From an uncultured Verrucomicrobia subdivision 3 bacterium (GTDB lineage: Bacteria; Verrucomicrobiota; Verrucomicrobiia; Limisphaerales; UBA11358), in contig CAILDU010000075.1 of NCBI GenBank assembly GCA_903833055.1, positions 1 through 39,806 on the forward strand: a stretch of 39,806 bases of DNA, given 5' to 3'. A program made the translations under genes and the position numbers. How positions within the stretch are numbered: position 1 is the stretch's first letter; every line of letters begins with the position of its first letter. The notes under the pieces were generated by a model that was not told where the DNA came from, made no database searches, and worked only from the letters and a program-made list of their open reading frames with translations. This document shows positions 15,420-23,839 of the stretch, piece after piece.

Positions 15420-16697
15420 TCATTTTCCCGCCTCGGTCTTGAGATAAATTGTCTGCGACGGAAAGGCGAACTCGATTTTCTCCGCATCGAAACGCGACTT
15501 GATTTGCAGATTCAACGCCTGCATCTCCGCGAAGTGTTGCTTGGCGTCCGTGCCGTTCCAAACGTGGACGACAAAAATGTTCAGCGCCGAGTCCGCGAAT
15601 TTGTTGAAGCTGATGATGAGATCGGCGGTCTTCGGGTTCGTGCCAAAAATTTCTTCCAGCAATAAAGTCGCGCGCTTCACTTTTTCCGACGGCGTGTCGT
15701 AGGTCAGGCCGATGTTCATTTCCGTTTTAATCGTCGGACGGCGCGTGATGTTCGTGATGATGGCGTTGCCCATCAATTTATTTGGAATCGTCACATGATG
15801 GCCGTCGAGATTGCGGACATTGGTGCTGCGCAAACCGATGGTTTCAACCGTGCCTTCCACACCTTCAACGCGGATGCGGTCGCCGATGTGAAACGGCTTG
15901 TCCAAAAAAATCGCGACCGCGCCAAAGAGATTCGCCACCGTATCCTGCGCCGCGAGACCGAGCGCAAGGCCGCCGACGGACAAACCGGCGAGCAGCGTTT
16001 TAATTTCGATATGCAGATTGTCCGCCGTGAGCAATGTCGCGGCGATGACGATGACGACCTTGGTGCTTTTGCCGACGAGCGGAATCAACTGTTCGGCGAA
16101 TTGTTTGTCCTGTGGCGTCAAGATTTTTCCGCGCCAGAGGCCGAGCAGCAAATCTACAAATTTCAAGATCACATAAGTCGCCGAACAGGCGACCACGATA
16201 ATCAGCGCGTGGGACAAAAATAATTGCGCGTGTTCCGGCCATTCAAAAATGTTCAAGCCGATGTTGAGCAAAACGACGAAGGCGACGACTTTCACCGGCC
16301 CGCGGAGCAGTTCCAAAATCAGGTCGTCGTATTTCGACGACGTTTTCGCCGCTAATTTTTTGAGCCAGACGGTGACGAATAAATCCAGCAGCCACGCCGC
16401 GCAAAACGCCAGCGCGATGTAGATGAGTGATGCGAGATATTTCCACAGCGGTTGACCGAGGATTTCATGTTCAGGCTGGTTCAGGTAATCAATCTTGTCC
16501 AAACCAAACGTCAGCACTGCCAGTTTGTTTGTCCCCGATGCCAAGTCAGGGTTATGCGGCGCGTTAGTGGCGGTGATGGCGCTGGCTGGCAGGTTTAGGT
16601 TGGTGACCGTTTGCGCGCTCGCCCAGACCGACCAGAACGCGATGACAAAAAGCACGGCCAAGCCCAGCCGGTAGCACCATTCAAATCTCCATTTCAT
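15420..16697 (-). CDS. Mechanosensitive ion channel, MscS family
   Basis: Opens under membrane tension to release solutes on osmotic downshock. The 425-residue product has a signal-like N-terminus (RLGLAVLFVIAFWSVWASAQ), a periplasmic stretch, four to five TM segments, the pore-lining TM3 (LLAGLSVGGLALGLAAQDTV) and the beta domain (DKPFHIGDRIRVEGVEGTVE). ATG 16697 (MKWRFEWCYR) is preferred because the longer frame overlaps thiS in another frame. It lies 45 bases after thiS on the same strand, so it may be a distal member of that transcript. Confidence 0.9.
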   Translation of the reverse strand: MKWRFEWCYRLGLAVLFVIAFWSVWASAQTVTNLNLPASAITATNAPHNPDLASGTNKLAVLTFGLDKIDYLNQPEHEILGQPLWKYLASLIYIALAFCAAWLLDLFVTVWLKKLAAKTSSKYDDLILELLRGPVKVVAFVVLLNIGLNIFEWPEHAQLFLSHALIIVVACSATYVILKFVDLLLGLWRGKILTPQDKQFAEQLIPLVGKSTKVVIVIAATLLTADNLHIEIKTLLAGLSVGGLALGLAAQDTVANLFGAVAIFLDKPFHIGDRIRVEGVEGTVETIGLRSTNVRNLDGHHVTIPNKLMGNAIITNITRRPTIKTEMNIGLTYDTPSEKVKRATLLLEEIFGTNPKTADLIISFNKFADSALNIFVVHVWNGTDAKQHFAEMQALNLQIKSRFDAEKIEFAFPSQTIYLKTEAGK

Positions 16698-16741
16698 GTG
16701 TGAAAAATAAAATCCTTTGCGCTGGTTGCCAACGAGATAAT

Positions 16742-16945
16742 TCAGCCGCCCGCGACAATCTTGACGATTTCCAAACGGTCGCCCGCGCGGACTTGCCGTT
16801 GCGAAAATTCCGACGGCGCGACCGCTTCGCCATTGTGTTCTACCACGACGCTGCGCGGCAAAAGATTTTGTGCCACCAGAAATTTCTCCAATGAACACGG
16901 CACTTCCGCCGCAACTGAATTTCCGTTGGCGATGACTGAATCCAT
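16742..16945 (-). CDS. thiS: Sulfur carrier protein ThiS
   Basis: A 67-residue ubiquitin-like carrier for sulfur in thiazole synthesis. It ends in the diagnostic Gly-Gly (VKIVAGG) that is adenylated and thiocarboxylated. It has the ThiS features NGNSVAAEVPCSLEKFL, then VEHNGEAVAPSEF and GDRLEIV. It is the second gene after the MoeB/ThiF-rhodanese gene (18-base gap, same strand). That protein would be its activating enzyme and sulfur donor. ThiG and other thiamine genes are not in this window. Confidence 0.92.
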   Translation of the reverse strand: MDSVIANGNSVAAEVPCSLEKFLVAQNLLPRSVVVEHNGEAVAPSEFSQRQVRAGDRLEIVKIVAGG

Positions 16946-16963
16946 TTTGCCAGTCGCCGCGTT

Positions 16964-18109
16964 TTAGTAACGCGGCACGTTGCGGTCAATTTCGTCCGAC
17001 CATGCGGTGATGCCGCCTTTAACGCTCTTGACGTATTTGAAACCTTGCTGGCGCAAAAACGCGAGCGCCTTCATCGAACGCACGCCGGCCTTGCAATGCA
17101 GATAGTATTGCGTATTCGGATCGAGTTCGGTGAAGCGACTTTGCAATTCGCTCAACGGCAGCAACGGCACGCCCGCGACTTTCGCGATTTCGTATTCGTC
17201 GGCTTCGCGCACGTCCACGACCTTGATGCCGAGGCTCGGATTATCCAAAGCCTTCTTCATGTCCTGCACGGTGACTTCGTCGGGGTTGCCGAGATTTTCC
17301 GGCTCCGGCACGATGCCGCAGAACGTCTCGTAATCAATCAATTCCTTGATCGTCGGATGATCGCCGCAAATCGGGCACGCGGGATCGCGACGCAATTTCA
17401 ATTCGCGAAACTTCATGTCGAGCGCGTTGAACAACAGCAAACGACCGGTGAGCAACGTGCCTTTGCCGAGCGCGAGCTTCAAAATTTCGTTCGCTTGAAT
17501 ACAGCCGATGATGCCGGGCAACACGCCGAGCACGCCGCCTTCCGCGCAACTCGGAACCATTCCCGGCGGCGGCGGTTCGGGATAAAGACAGCGATAGCAC
17601 GGTCCGCCGAGATGCGGCGCGAAGACACTGGCCTGTCCTTCAAAACGGAAAATTGAGCCGTAAACATTGGGTTTTTTGAGCAGCACGCAGGCGTCGTTCG
17701 TGAGGTAGCGCGTCGGAAAATTATCCGTGCCGTCCACGACGATGTCGTAAGGGCGAATCAAATCGAGCGCATTTTCGGACGAGATGCGCGTGTTGTGAAT
17801 GACGACTTCGACATTCGGATTGATGCCGTGAATCGTTTCCTTGGCCGACTCGGCTTTCGAGCGACCGACGTCCGCGTCCGTGTGTAAAATTTGGCGCTGC
17901 AAGTTGGAATAATCCACCGTGTCGAAATCCACGATGCCGATCTTGCCGATGCCGGCGGCGGCGAGATACATGGCGATGGGTGAACCCAAGCCGCCCGCGC
18001 CGATGCACAGGACGCTCGCGGCTTTAATTTTCTTTTGTCCGGCCAGTCCGACTTCCGGCAAAATCAAGTGCCGAGAGTAACGACGGATTTCTTCATTGTT
18101 CAGTTCCAT
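16964..18109 (-). CDS. MoeB/ThiF-like E1 adenylyltransferase with rhodanese domain
   Basis: Activates the C-terminal glycine of ubiquitin-like sulfur carriers and transfers sulfur; here probably ThiS. The 381-residue protein has an E1-like domain (about 1-245). This shows the ATP-binding GAGGLGSP (37-44), the Arg-x-x-Arg region (LQRQIL), DGTDNFPTRYLTN and zinc-binding CYRC and CPIC pairs. The C-terminal rhodanese domain (about 280-380) has the catalytic-cysteine loop HCKAGVRS. The architecture matches MOCS3-type proteins. It is upstream of thiS in an apparent two-gene operon. Confidence 0.92.
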   Translation of the reverse strand: MELNNEEIRRYSRHLILPEVGLAGQKKIKAASVLCIGAGGLGSPIAMYLAAAGIGKIGIVDFDTVDYSNLQRQILHTDADVGRSKAESAKETIHGINPNVEVVIHNTRISSENALDLIRPYDIVVDGTDNFPTRYLTNDACVLLKKPNVYGSIFRFEGQASVFAPHLGGPCYRCLYPEPPPPGMVPSCAEGGVLGVLPGIIGCIQANEILKLALGKGTLLTGRLLLFNALDMKFRELKLRRDPACPICGDHPTIKELIDYETFCGIVPEPENLGNPDEVTVQDMKKALDNPSLGIKVVDVREADEYEIAKVAGVPLLPLSELQSRFTELDPNTQYYLHCKAGVRSMKALAFLRQQGFKYVKSVKGGITAWSDEIDRNVPRY

Positions 18110-18211
18110 AAATCAAGTTGAACACCATATGTCAGATGCGGAATAAATCAAGTCGCGCAATTTGGAACAAAGCAAATTGCCTGCGCGCAACATTTCTGTT
18201 ACTGAATTCGC

Positions 18212-19027
18212 GTGCCTGTTCCCAGCCTGTTGCTCCTCATTCCGGCTTACAACGAAGAAGCGCGCATCGAACCGGTGCTGCGCGAGTTCGCGGATTTTTT
18301 TGAGCACAATTATTTCGGCCCGTTTCAACTGGTCGTCGTCCTCAACGGTTGTCGCGACAACACGCTCGATGTGGTGCAGCGCGTGGCGAAAGAATTTCCG
18401 TGCATCGGCTGGCTGGATTTTCCGGCGGCCATCGGCAAGGGCGGCGCGCTGATCGAAGGTCTCAAGCTCGCCGGTCACGCGGATTTAATCGGCTACGTGG
18501 ACGCGGACGGCGCGACGCCACCGCCCGCGTATCTCGATTTGGTGGCGAAAATTGGCGAAGCCGATTGCGTCATCGGTTCGCGCTGGTTGCCGGGCGCGGT
18601 GATTCATCAATCACAGACGGGCAATCGTCAGTTCGCCAGCCGCGTGTTTCACTTCATCGTGCAGAGTTTATTTTGGCTGAACATTCGCGATACGCAATGT
18701 GGCGCGAAAGTGATGAAGCGCGAAGTGGCGGAAAAAATTCATCCGACGCTGTGCATCGCGGACATGGCGTTCGACATTAATCTGCTCTACTCAATCAATC
18801 GGGCGGGTTTCAAAATTGTCGAAACGCCGACGGAATGGACGGACAAAGCGGGATCGAAAGTTGCGTTGGCGCGTTCGTCGCTGACGATGTTTTTATCCGT
18901 GGTGCGAATCCGGCTGATCTATTCGCCGTTTTATAAATTACTTCGCCCACTGCGTCCGCTGGAAGGTTGGATTTATAAAAAATTGCGCGCGCCCCAACCG
19001 TTGTCCGGTTCAGCTAAAAAAAATTGA
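18212..19027 (+). CDS. Family 2 glycosyltransferase (dolichyl-phosphate-glucosyltransferase-like)
   Basis: A 271-residue GT-A-fold transferase starting at GTG 18212. It has LLLIPAYNEEARIEPVLREF (about 6-25) and the DxD-type metal motif VDADGATPP. The acceptor region is WLPGAVIHQSQTGNRQFAS, then DTQCGAKVMKRE, resembling ALG5/GtrB-like enzymes that make polyprenyl-phosphate-sugar. A C-terminal basic helix may touch the membrane. It probably uses an NDP-hexose and a lipid phosphate; the exact sugar cannot be judged. It converges with the flippase gene. Confidence 0.85.
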   Translation: MPVPSLLLLIPAYNEEARIEPVLREFADFFEHNYFGPFQLVVVLNGCRDNTLDVVQRVAKEFPCIGWLDFPAAIGKGGALIEGLKLAGHADLIGYVDADGATPPPAYLDLVAKIGEADCVIGSRWLPGAVIHQSQTGNRQFASRVFHFIVQSLFWLNIRDTQCGAKVMKREVAEKIHPTLCIADMAFDINLLYSINRAGFKIVETPTEWTDKAGSKVALARSSLTMFLSVVRIRLIYSPFYKLLRPLRPLEGWIYKKLRAPQPLSGSAKKN

Positions 19028-19055
19028 GCCGGTAAAATTCGTTTTCGCCCTCGGC

Positions 19056-20351
19056 TTATTTTACAGCTTCCAGTTTCGATTTTTCCTTCACGCCCCAGAT
19101 GAACCAAGCGCAGATGGCGAACAGCAGGAAGTTAAATACACCCAGCGTTTGCAATACGATTTCGATCCGGCCTGGATAATGATTTAGCATCCACGGCAAC
19201 GTAAAACCGTAGGCCGCCGCCAGCGCCACCATGAATGGCACGACACCAAATCGTCCGCGCGCCAGCAGGTCGTTCACCATCACATTCGCCAGCGCTAGCG
19301 GAACCATTGCGGCCGCATACCACGGAATAAGTTTCATCGTCGCGGCCACGTCACTCGCGTGCGCGACGAAGCGAACAACCAGCGGTCCGACCAACCACAA
19401 ACCCAGCGCGCCACAAACTGACAGCACCGCCGTGCCGAGCACAACGAGATTGAATAAATTATTTTTTTCCGCTTTCGCCCGGCTTTGCACCAGTTTGGGA
19501 AACATCACCGACGCCAGCGGCAGCACCAACCACAGCAGCGCGCGCGACAAGGTTCCCGCTACAACGTAAGGCTTCATTTGCTCGCCGCTAAAATAACTCG
19601 TCGCAAACATCGTGTCGGAAGTGAACATAAACTGGCACGCGCCAAAGCCAAACATCAACGGCAAGACTTGTTGCAACACGCTTTTTCCTTCAAACGGTTC
19701 CGGTTTTTCCCGCCATAAATCCCGCGTTCGCCAAACTGGAATTAGCACCGTGAGCAAGATGCCGATTAGCGCGCCCGCCATCATACCCGCCGCGCCCAGT
19801 CCCAAAGCTATTACGAAAATCACCGCGAAAATTAGTCGCGCGGCACCGCCGATAATGGACGACCAACCCATCCAGAAAAAATCCTGACGACCTTGCAGCA
19901 AACCACCAAACATCGGCGCCCACAACGAAACAAGTAGCAAAGCCAGCGTCACCCACAAGCCCAGTTCGTTCGGCAAATGCCAGCCCGCCTCGATTTTTTT
20001 GCGGAAAATAAAAACCGTCACCGCGCCCAGCGCCCATAAAATAAACGTCCACAAACACGCCAGTCGAATCAGGCTTGCCAGCTGCCGCGTGCGATTGGTC
20101 GCCAGTGCCAGTGCCGATTGCTGCGCGAACACCATCTGCAAAGGCATTGTCGGCAGACAGCCCGCCACCATCAGCAGCACACCAAACGTGGCGTATTCTG
20201 AGTCGGGAATCGCCTTGTTCAAAAAATGCACGCCCCACGTCAGCGCGCCGCCCGCGATGGCCGCAATCATCAGCCAGCCGCTCTGGCGAAAAAACGCCGC
20301 GTGCGGTTTGTGGTCAATCGTCGGAATGGATTCGGTCGTTTCGGTGGACAT
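19056..20351 (-). CDS. Polysaccharide/lipid flippase-like protein (Wzx/MATE fold)
   Basis: A 431-residue membrane protein with 12 or more predicted TM segments in MOP-superfamily style (GWLMIAAIAGGALTWGVHFL, then LLQGRQDFFWMGWSSIIGGA). It probably exports a lipid-linked sugar or glycan precursor. The downstream GT2 is convergent, not co-transcribed, but a functional link in surface glycan synthesis is plausible. It is 30 bases upstream of the M20 peptidase start direction-wise (the peptidase ends at 20382), so a two-gene minus-strand transcript is possible. Confidence 0.75.
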   Translation of the reverse strand: MSTETTESIPTIDHKPHAAFFRQSGWLMIAAIAGGALTWGVHFLNKAIPDSEYATFGVLLMVAGCLPTMPLQMVFAQQSALALATNRTRQLASLIRLACLWTFILWALGAVTVFIFRKKIEAGWHLPNELGLWVTLALLLVSLWAPMFGGLLQGRQDFFWMGWSSIIGGAARLIFAVIFVIALGLGAAGMMAGALIGILLTVLIPVWRTRDLWREKPEPFEGKSVLQQVLPLMFGFGACQFMFTSDTMFATSYFSGEQMKPYVVAGTLSRALLWLVLPLASVMFPKLVQSRAKAEKNNLFNLVVLGTAVLSVCGALGLWLVGPLVVRFVAHASDVAATMKLIPWYAAAMVPLALANVMVNDLLARGRFGVVPFMVALAAAYGFTLPWMLNHYPGRIEIVLQTLGVFNFLLFAICAWFIWGVKEKSKLEAVK

Positions 20352-20381
20352 GAGTTTTGGACAATACGAAAGTGAATCGGT

Positions 20382-21509
20382 TCAGGAAAGTGATTTAAGA
20401 AAATTCAGCAGCAGATTTTTGCCGCGTTCCAGTTCCGCCAGCGAAATCCATTCATCCGCCGTGTGCGCCTGCGCGATGTCGCCCGGCCCGAACACCACGC
20501 TCGGAATGCCGCCCGCCGACAGCACCGCCGCATCGCAAAAATAATCCACGCCGAGCGATTTCGTTTGATTTGCGGCGCGCAAAAAATTTTGGACGAGCGG
20601 CAGTTTGAAATCCGTTTCCAGCGGCAACGCGGGCGCAAGTTTCGCGCTGGAAATTTTTGCGAGCAGCTTTTTCGCCTTTAATAACAAGGTGATTTCACGA
20701 CGAACAGAATTTTCCGTTTCGCCCGGCAATGTGCGCCGGTCAATGGAAATGGTGCAACTGTCCGGCACGATGTTCGGCTGCGTGCCGCCCGAAATTTTCC
20801 CGACGTTCACGGTTCCGTTACCGAGCAGTTTGTGTTTTTTCTTTTTCAACTGCGCCGCGTAATCCGTTTCCAAAACATCCACGATGCGCGCCATTTCGTG
20901 GATCGCATTTTTGCCGAGATGCGGTGTCGCGCCGTGTGCCGCGCGCCCGCGCGTCGCGAGTTCCAGCCACAAACTGCCTTTGTGCGCGGTCACAACTTGC
21001 AACTTGGTCGGTTCGCCGACGATGGCGAGATTCGCCTTGAATTTATTTTTTACCAGCGCGCGCGAACCGGCTTGCGCGTGTTCCTCGTCAATCAATCCGG
21101 CAAAAACAATTTCCGTTTCCAGCGGACGCGATTTGGAATTCGCAAGCTCGCACAACGCAGCGAGCATCGCGGCGACAGAACCTTTCGTATCGCACGCGCC
21201 GCGCCCGTGCAGCCGACCGTTTTTGCGTTGCGGAATAAACTTGGTTCCATCCGCACCCACCGTGTCCATGTGTGGCGCGAGCAAAATAGTTCGCTTGATT
21301 TTACCTCGCGGCAACAAGCGCGCGATGACATTGGCGCGTTCGGGCAAGACGTTTTGAAATTCAACTTCGAGACCGGCGCGCGCGGCGGTGGCGGCGAGAA
21401 AATCGGCGACATTTTTTTCACCGGCGTTGGGATGGCGCGGCGGCAAAAAAGCGGGATTGACGCTCGGCAAAGCGATGAGTTCGGCCAGCAATTTTTCCGT
21501 GCGCGTCAC
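20382..21509 (-). CDS. M20-family metallopeptidase (ArgE/DapE/CPG2-like)
   Basis: A zinc-dependent aminoacylase, deacylase or dipeptidase of the cytoplasm. The 375-residue protein has family metal-site motifs: LLAPHMDTVGAD (first His and Asp), GRGACDTKGSVAAMLAALCE (bridging Asp), LIDEEHAQAGS (catalytic Glu pair) and VGEPTKLQVVTAHKGSLW. A dimerisation insert follows (GRAAHGATPHLGKNAI). Whether the substrate is N-acetylornithine, succinyl-DAP or another amide cannot be told. It starts at GTG 21509, 63 bases downstream of tRNA-Tyr on the same strand. Confidence 0.9.
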   Translation of the reverse strand: MTRTEKLLAELIALPSVNPAFLPPRHPNAGEKNVADFLAATAARAGLEVEFQNVLPERANVIARLLPRGKIKRTILLAPHMDTVGADGTKFIPQRKNGRLHGRGACDTKGSVAAMLAALCELANSKSRPLETEIVFAGLIDEEHAQAGSRALVKNKFKANLAIVGEPTKLQVVTAHKGSLWLELATRGRAAHGATPHLGKNAIHEMARIVDVLETDYAAQLKKKKHKLLGNGTVNVGKISGGTQPNIVPDSCTISIDRRTLPGETENSVRREITLLLKAKKLLAKISSAKLAPALPLETDFKLPLVQNFLRAANQTKSLGVDYFCDAAVLSAGGIPSVVFGPGDIAQAHTADEWISLAELERGKNLLLNFLKSLS

Positions 21510-21572
21510 GGCGGGAGAATGTCACAGCCAGCGCGCGGACGAAAGGGAATTGCACCCGACCCGCAGAAAAAA

Positions 21573-21658
21573 TGGTGGTAGGTAATGGATTCGAACCATT
21601 GAAGGCGTAAGCCGACAGATTTACAGTCTGCACCCTTTAGCCACTTGGATAACCTACC
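21573..21658 (-). tRNA. tRNA-Tyr (anticodon GTA)
   Basis: The minus strand folds as a class II tRNA. The acceptor stem is GGTAGGT (5' end at 21658) with ACCTACC, followed by discriminator A and an encoded CCA ending at 21573. The anticodon loop ACTGTAAA gives anticodon GTA. There is a long variable arm, as in bacterial tRNA-Tyr, and a T-arm with GGTTCGAATCC. The T-arm stem and acceptor are fully paired by eye. A T-run follows the CCA directly. Confidence 0.97.
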
Positions 21659-21699
21659 ACGATTGGGACGACAATTAAGCCAGAGTGCGCCGCGCCGCT

Positions 21700-21772
21700 C
21701 AAGTTCAAAGTTCAATTTTTAGGGTCAAGCGAAGTGCGTGCGAGAGAAACTTTGAACTCCGAACGCTGAACC
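21700..21772. repeat. GTTCAAAG-type repeat pair upstream of ffh
   Basis: A short arm CAAGTTCAAAGTTCAA (21700-21715) faces CTTTGAACTCCGAACGCTGA and onward (21750-21772) in inverted orientation. The pairing is imperfect. The style is the same as the heptad elements inside the TPR gene and the MEKHLA gene. It lies between tRNA-Tyr and ffh, 15 bases before the ffh ATG. Confidence 0.5.
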
Positions 21773-21786
21773 GTTAACCTATCCGG

Positions 21787-23130
21787 ATGTTCGATTCGTT
21801 AAGCACCAAGCTCCAGAATGCGTTTAAGAATTTGCGCGGCCTCGGAAAAATTTCCGAGAGCAACGTCGGCGACGCCTTGCGCGAAGTGCGGATGGCGCTG
21901 CTCGAAGCCGATGTGAATTTCAAAGTCGCGCGCGATTTTATCGAACGCGTCAAAGTAAAATCGCTCGGCGCGGAAGTCATCACGAGCGTCCAACCCGGCC
22001 AGCAAATCATAAAGTTTGTCAGCGACGAACTGACCGATTTGCTCGGTTCGCAAAATGCCGCGCTCAATCTTTCTGGTAATCCAACCTGCCTGATGATGGT
22101 CGGTTTGCACGGCGCAGGCAAAACGACCTCGTCTGGAAAACTCGCAAAACTCCTGAAAAAACAAGGCCGCGCGCCGTTGCTCGTCGCGGCGGATGTGTAT
22201 CGTCCGGCAGCGATGGATCAATTGGAAACATTGGGCAAACAAGTTGACGTTCCGGTTTTTCTGAAACGCGGCGAGACGGACGTTTTGAAAATCGCGCGCG
22301 AGGCGTTGGATTTTGCGAAGCTCAATAATTGCAGCGTCGTCATCTTCGACACGGCTGGCCGTTTGCAAATTGACGAACCGCTCGTGCAGGAGCTTGTGCA
22401 TCTGCGTGACCTCGTGAAGCCGCAGGAAATTTTGCTCGTGCTCGACGCGGCGACTGGTCAAGAAGCGGTCAACGTCGCCACGCATTTCGATTCCGCGCTC
22501 AACATTACAGGTTCAATTTTGACCAAGCTCGACGGCGACGCGCGCGGCGGCGCGGCGTTGAGCATGAAGTCCGTTACCGGCAAACCGATTAAGTTCGCGG
22601 GCGTCGGCGAGAAGCTGGACGAGTTCGAGCCGTTTCATCCAGAGCGAATGGCGTCGCGGATTCTCGGCATGGGCGATGTCGTGAGCCTTGTTGAACGCGC
22701 TGCCGAAACCGTCAACGAAGAAGACGCCAAGCGCATGGAAGAAAAAATGCGTAAAGGCGAATTCTCGCTGGAAGATTTTCTAGAACAGTTGCGCGCGATG
22801 AAGAAGCTCGGCTCTCTGGAAAGCATCATGAAGATGTTGCCCGGCGGCGGCGATGCGCTGAAGCAGATGGACATCGGCAAACAGGAAAAAGAATTCAAGC
22901 GCATGGAAGGCATGGTTTGCGCGATGACGTTGAAAGAACGCCGCAATCCGGTGATTCTTAACGCGAGCCGCCGGCGGCGCATCGCGGCGGGCAGCGGCGT
23001 GACGGTGACGGAGCTAAACACGATGCTGAACAAATTTTTCCAGATGCAGACGATGATGAAAAAGATGGGCAAGATGTCCAAGATGATGGGCAAAATGGGC
23101 GGCGCAATGCCGGGGATGTTTCGGAAATAA
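21787..23130 (+). CDS. ffh: Signal recognition particle GTPase Ffh (SRP54)
   Basis: Binds signal sequences of nascent membrane proteins and targets ribosomes to FtsY. The 447 residues comprise an N domain (1-90), a G domain with P-loop GLHGAGKTT (106-114), AADVYRPAAMDQL, DTAGR (188-192) and TKLDGDARGG (from 246), and a Met-rich M domain (about 300-447: MKKMGKMSKMMGKMGG). The length is normal. A terminator follows. The M-domain helix-turn-helix carries the RRRRIAAGSG SRP-RNA contact region. The SRP RNA gene is not seen in the window. Confidence 0.96.
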   Translation: MFDSLSTKLQNAFKNLRGLGKISESNVGDALREVRMALLEADVNFKVARDFIERVKVKSLGAEVITSVQPGQQIIKFVSDELTDLLGSQNAALNLSGNPTCLMMVGLHGAGKTTSSGKLAKLLKKQGRAPLLVAADVYRPAAMDQLETLGKQVDVPVFLKRGETDVLKIAREALDFAKLNNCSVVIFDTAGRLQIDEPLVQELVHLRDLVKPQEILLVLDAATGQEAVNVATHFDSALNITGSILTKLDGDARGGAALSMKSVTGKPIKFAGVGEKLDEFEPFHPERMASRILGMGDVVSLVERAAETVNEEDAKRMEEKMRKGEFSLEDFLEQLRAMKKLGSLESIMKMLPGGGDALKQMDIGKQEKEFKRMEGMVCAMTLKERRNPVILNASRRRRIAAGSGVTVTELNTMLNKFFQMQTMMKKMGKMSKMMGKMGGAMPGMFRK

Positions 23131-23144
23131 TTTTCCTTTCACAG

Positions 23145-23189
23145 TTGTGCCAACCGTGCCACTCGTAACGGACGTTGGCACAATTTTTT
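23145..23189 (+). terminator. Terminator after ffh
   Basis: A ten-base perfect stem (TTGTGCCAAC at 23145-23154 with GTTGGCACAA at 23174-23183) around a loop with its own small CGT/ACG pairing, followed by six Ts at 23184-23189. It lies 14 bases after the ffh stop. Confidence 0.8.
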
Positions 23190-23244
23190 GTGCCAAAATT
23201 TTCCAGTGCGGATTGGTGCGGGAAAGTTGATTCTTGTAAAACTA

Positions 23245-23295
23245 TTGATTTCTTTGGCTTTCCTGCGGTTTTATCAGTTGGCATTTCGTAAGCTA
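23245..23295 (+). promoter_or_regulatory. Candidate promoter elements upstream of hsp20
   Basis: Two weak candidates in the 155 bases before hsp20. One is TTGATT (23245-23250), 18 bases, TTTTAT (23269-23274), in sigma-70 style. The other is TTGGCATTTCGTAAGCTA (23278-23295), which keeps the sigma-54 GG-N10-GC spacing but has a poor -12 half. No CIRCE element (TTAGCACTC-N9-GAGTGCTAA) is visible. Neither site is decisive. Confidence 0.25.
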
Positions 23296-23330
23296 AAAGG
23301 AAATTGTCCGACAACTTTAACCATTAACCG

Positions 23331-23336
23331 AAAGGA
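23331..23336 (+). promoter_or_regulatory. Strong ribosome binding site of hsp20
   Basis: AAAGGA eight bases before the ATG at 23345. This is one of the few clear Shine-Dalgarno sites in the window, and fits high expression of a small heat-shock protein. It fixes the hsp20 start. Confidence 0.6.
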
Positions 23337-23344
23337 AAATAATT

Positions 23345-23773
23345 ATGAAACTGATTCAATATTCGCGTCCCGTGGCCTGGCCGACGTTCGGCCGGCTGAC
23401 CAACTTGCAAGACGAACTCGACCGCCTGTTTGAAGCGCCGTTGACGGCGTGGGCACCCGCGCTCGATGTGCATGAAGACAAAGATAGCTTCAGCGTGCGC
23501 GTGGAATTGCCCGGCATGAAGCGCGAGGACATCGAGGTCTCGTTGCACGACGGCGCGCTCGTCATCTCTGGCGAACGCACCGCCGAAAAAATCCACGAGG
23601 ACACGGAAGTTCACCGGCAGGAGCGGTATTACGGGAAATTTTCCCGCGCGCTTACGTTGCCAGCGGCGGTTTCCGGTGACAAGGTGAAAGCGCAATACAA
23701 GGACGGCATCCTGACAGTCACGTTGCCCAAGGCCGAGGAAGCCAAGCCGAAAGCCATTACCGTCAGCGAATAA
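23345..23773 (+). CDS. Small heat shock protein, Hsp20/alpha-crystallin family
   Basis: ATP-independent holdase in the cytoplasm. The 142-residue protein has a short N-terminal arm with FGRLTNLQDELDRLFEAPLT, then an alpha-crystallin domain from about residue 38 (PALDVHEDKDSFSVRVELPG). The signature GVLTV-equivalent is DGILTVTLPKAEEAKP near the end. The canonical C-terminal IxI anchor is reduced to an AITV-like tail. It is monocistronic: own RBS upstream, strong terminator downstream. Confidence 0.95.
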   Translation: MKLIQYSRPVAWPTFGRLTNLQDELDRLFEAPLTAWAPALDVHEDKDSFSVRVELPGMKREDIEVSLHDGALVISGERTAEKIHEDTEVHRQERYYGKFSRALTLPAAVSGDKVKAQYKDGILTVTLPKAEEAKPKAITVSE

Positions 23774-23792
23774 TCGTTCGCAGAAAAATCGA

Positions 23793-23829
23793 AAGGCCGG
23801 AACTGAGCCATCAGTTCCGGCCTTATTTT
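23793..23829. terminator. Strong bidirectional-type terminator after hsp20
   Basis: A 14-base perfect stem (AAGGCCGGAACTGA at 23793-23806 with TCAGTTCCGGCCTT at 23811-23824) and four-base loop, followed by ATTTT. It sits between the convergent hsp20 and DUF4337-like genes. An A-run before the left arm lets it work for both. Confidence 0.9.
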
Positions 23830-23839
23830 ACGGCGTGAT

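Noticed and set aside
23221-23344. CIRCE heat-shock operator upstream of hsp20
   Set aside because: The TTAGCACTC-N9-GAGTGCTAA pattern is not present.
23188-23433. An 81-codon frame between ffh and hsp20
   Set aside because: It starts in the ffh terminator region and overlaps hsp20 in another frame; no homology-like features.
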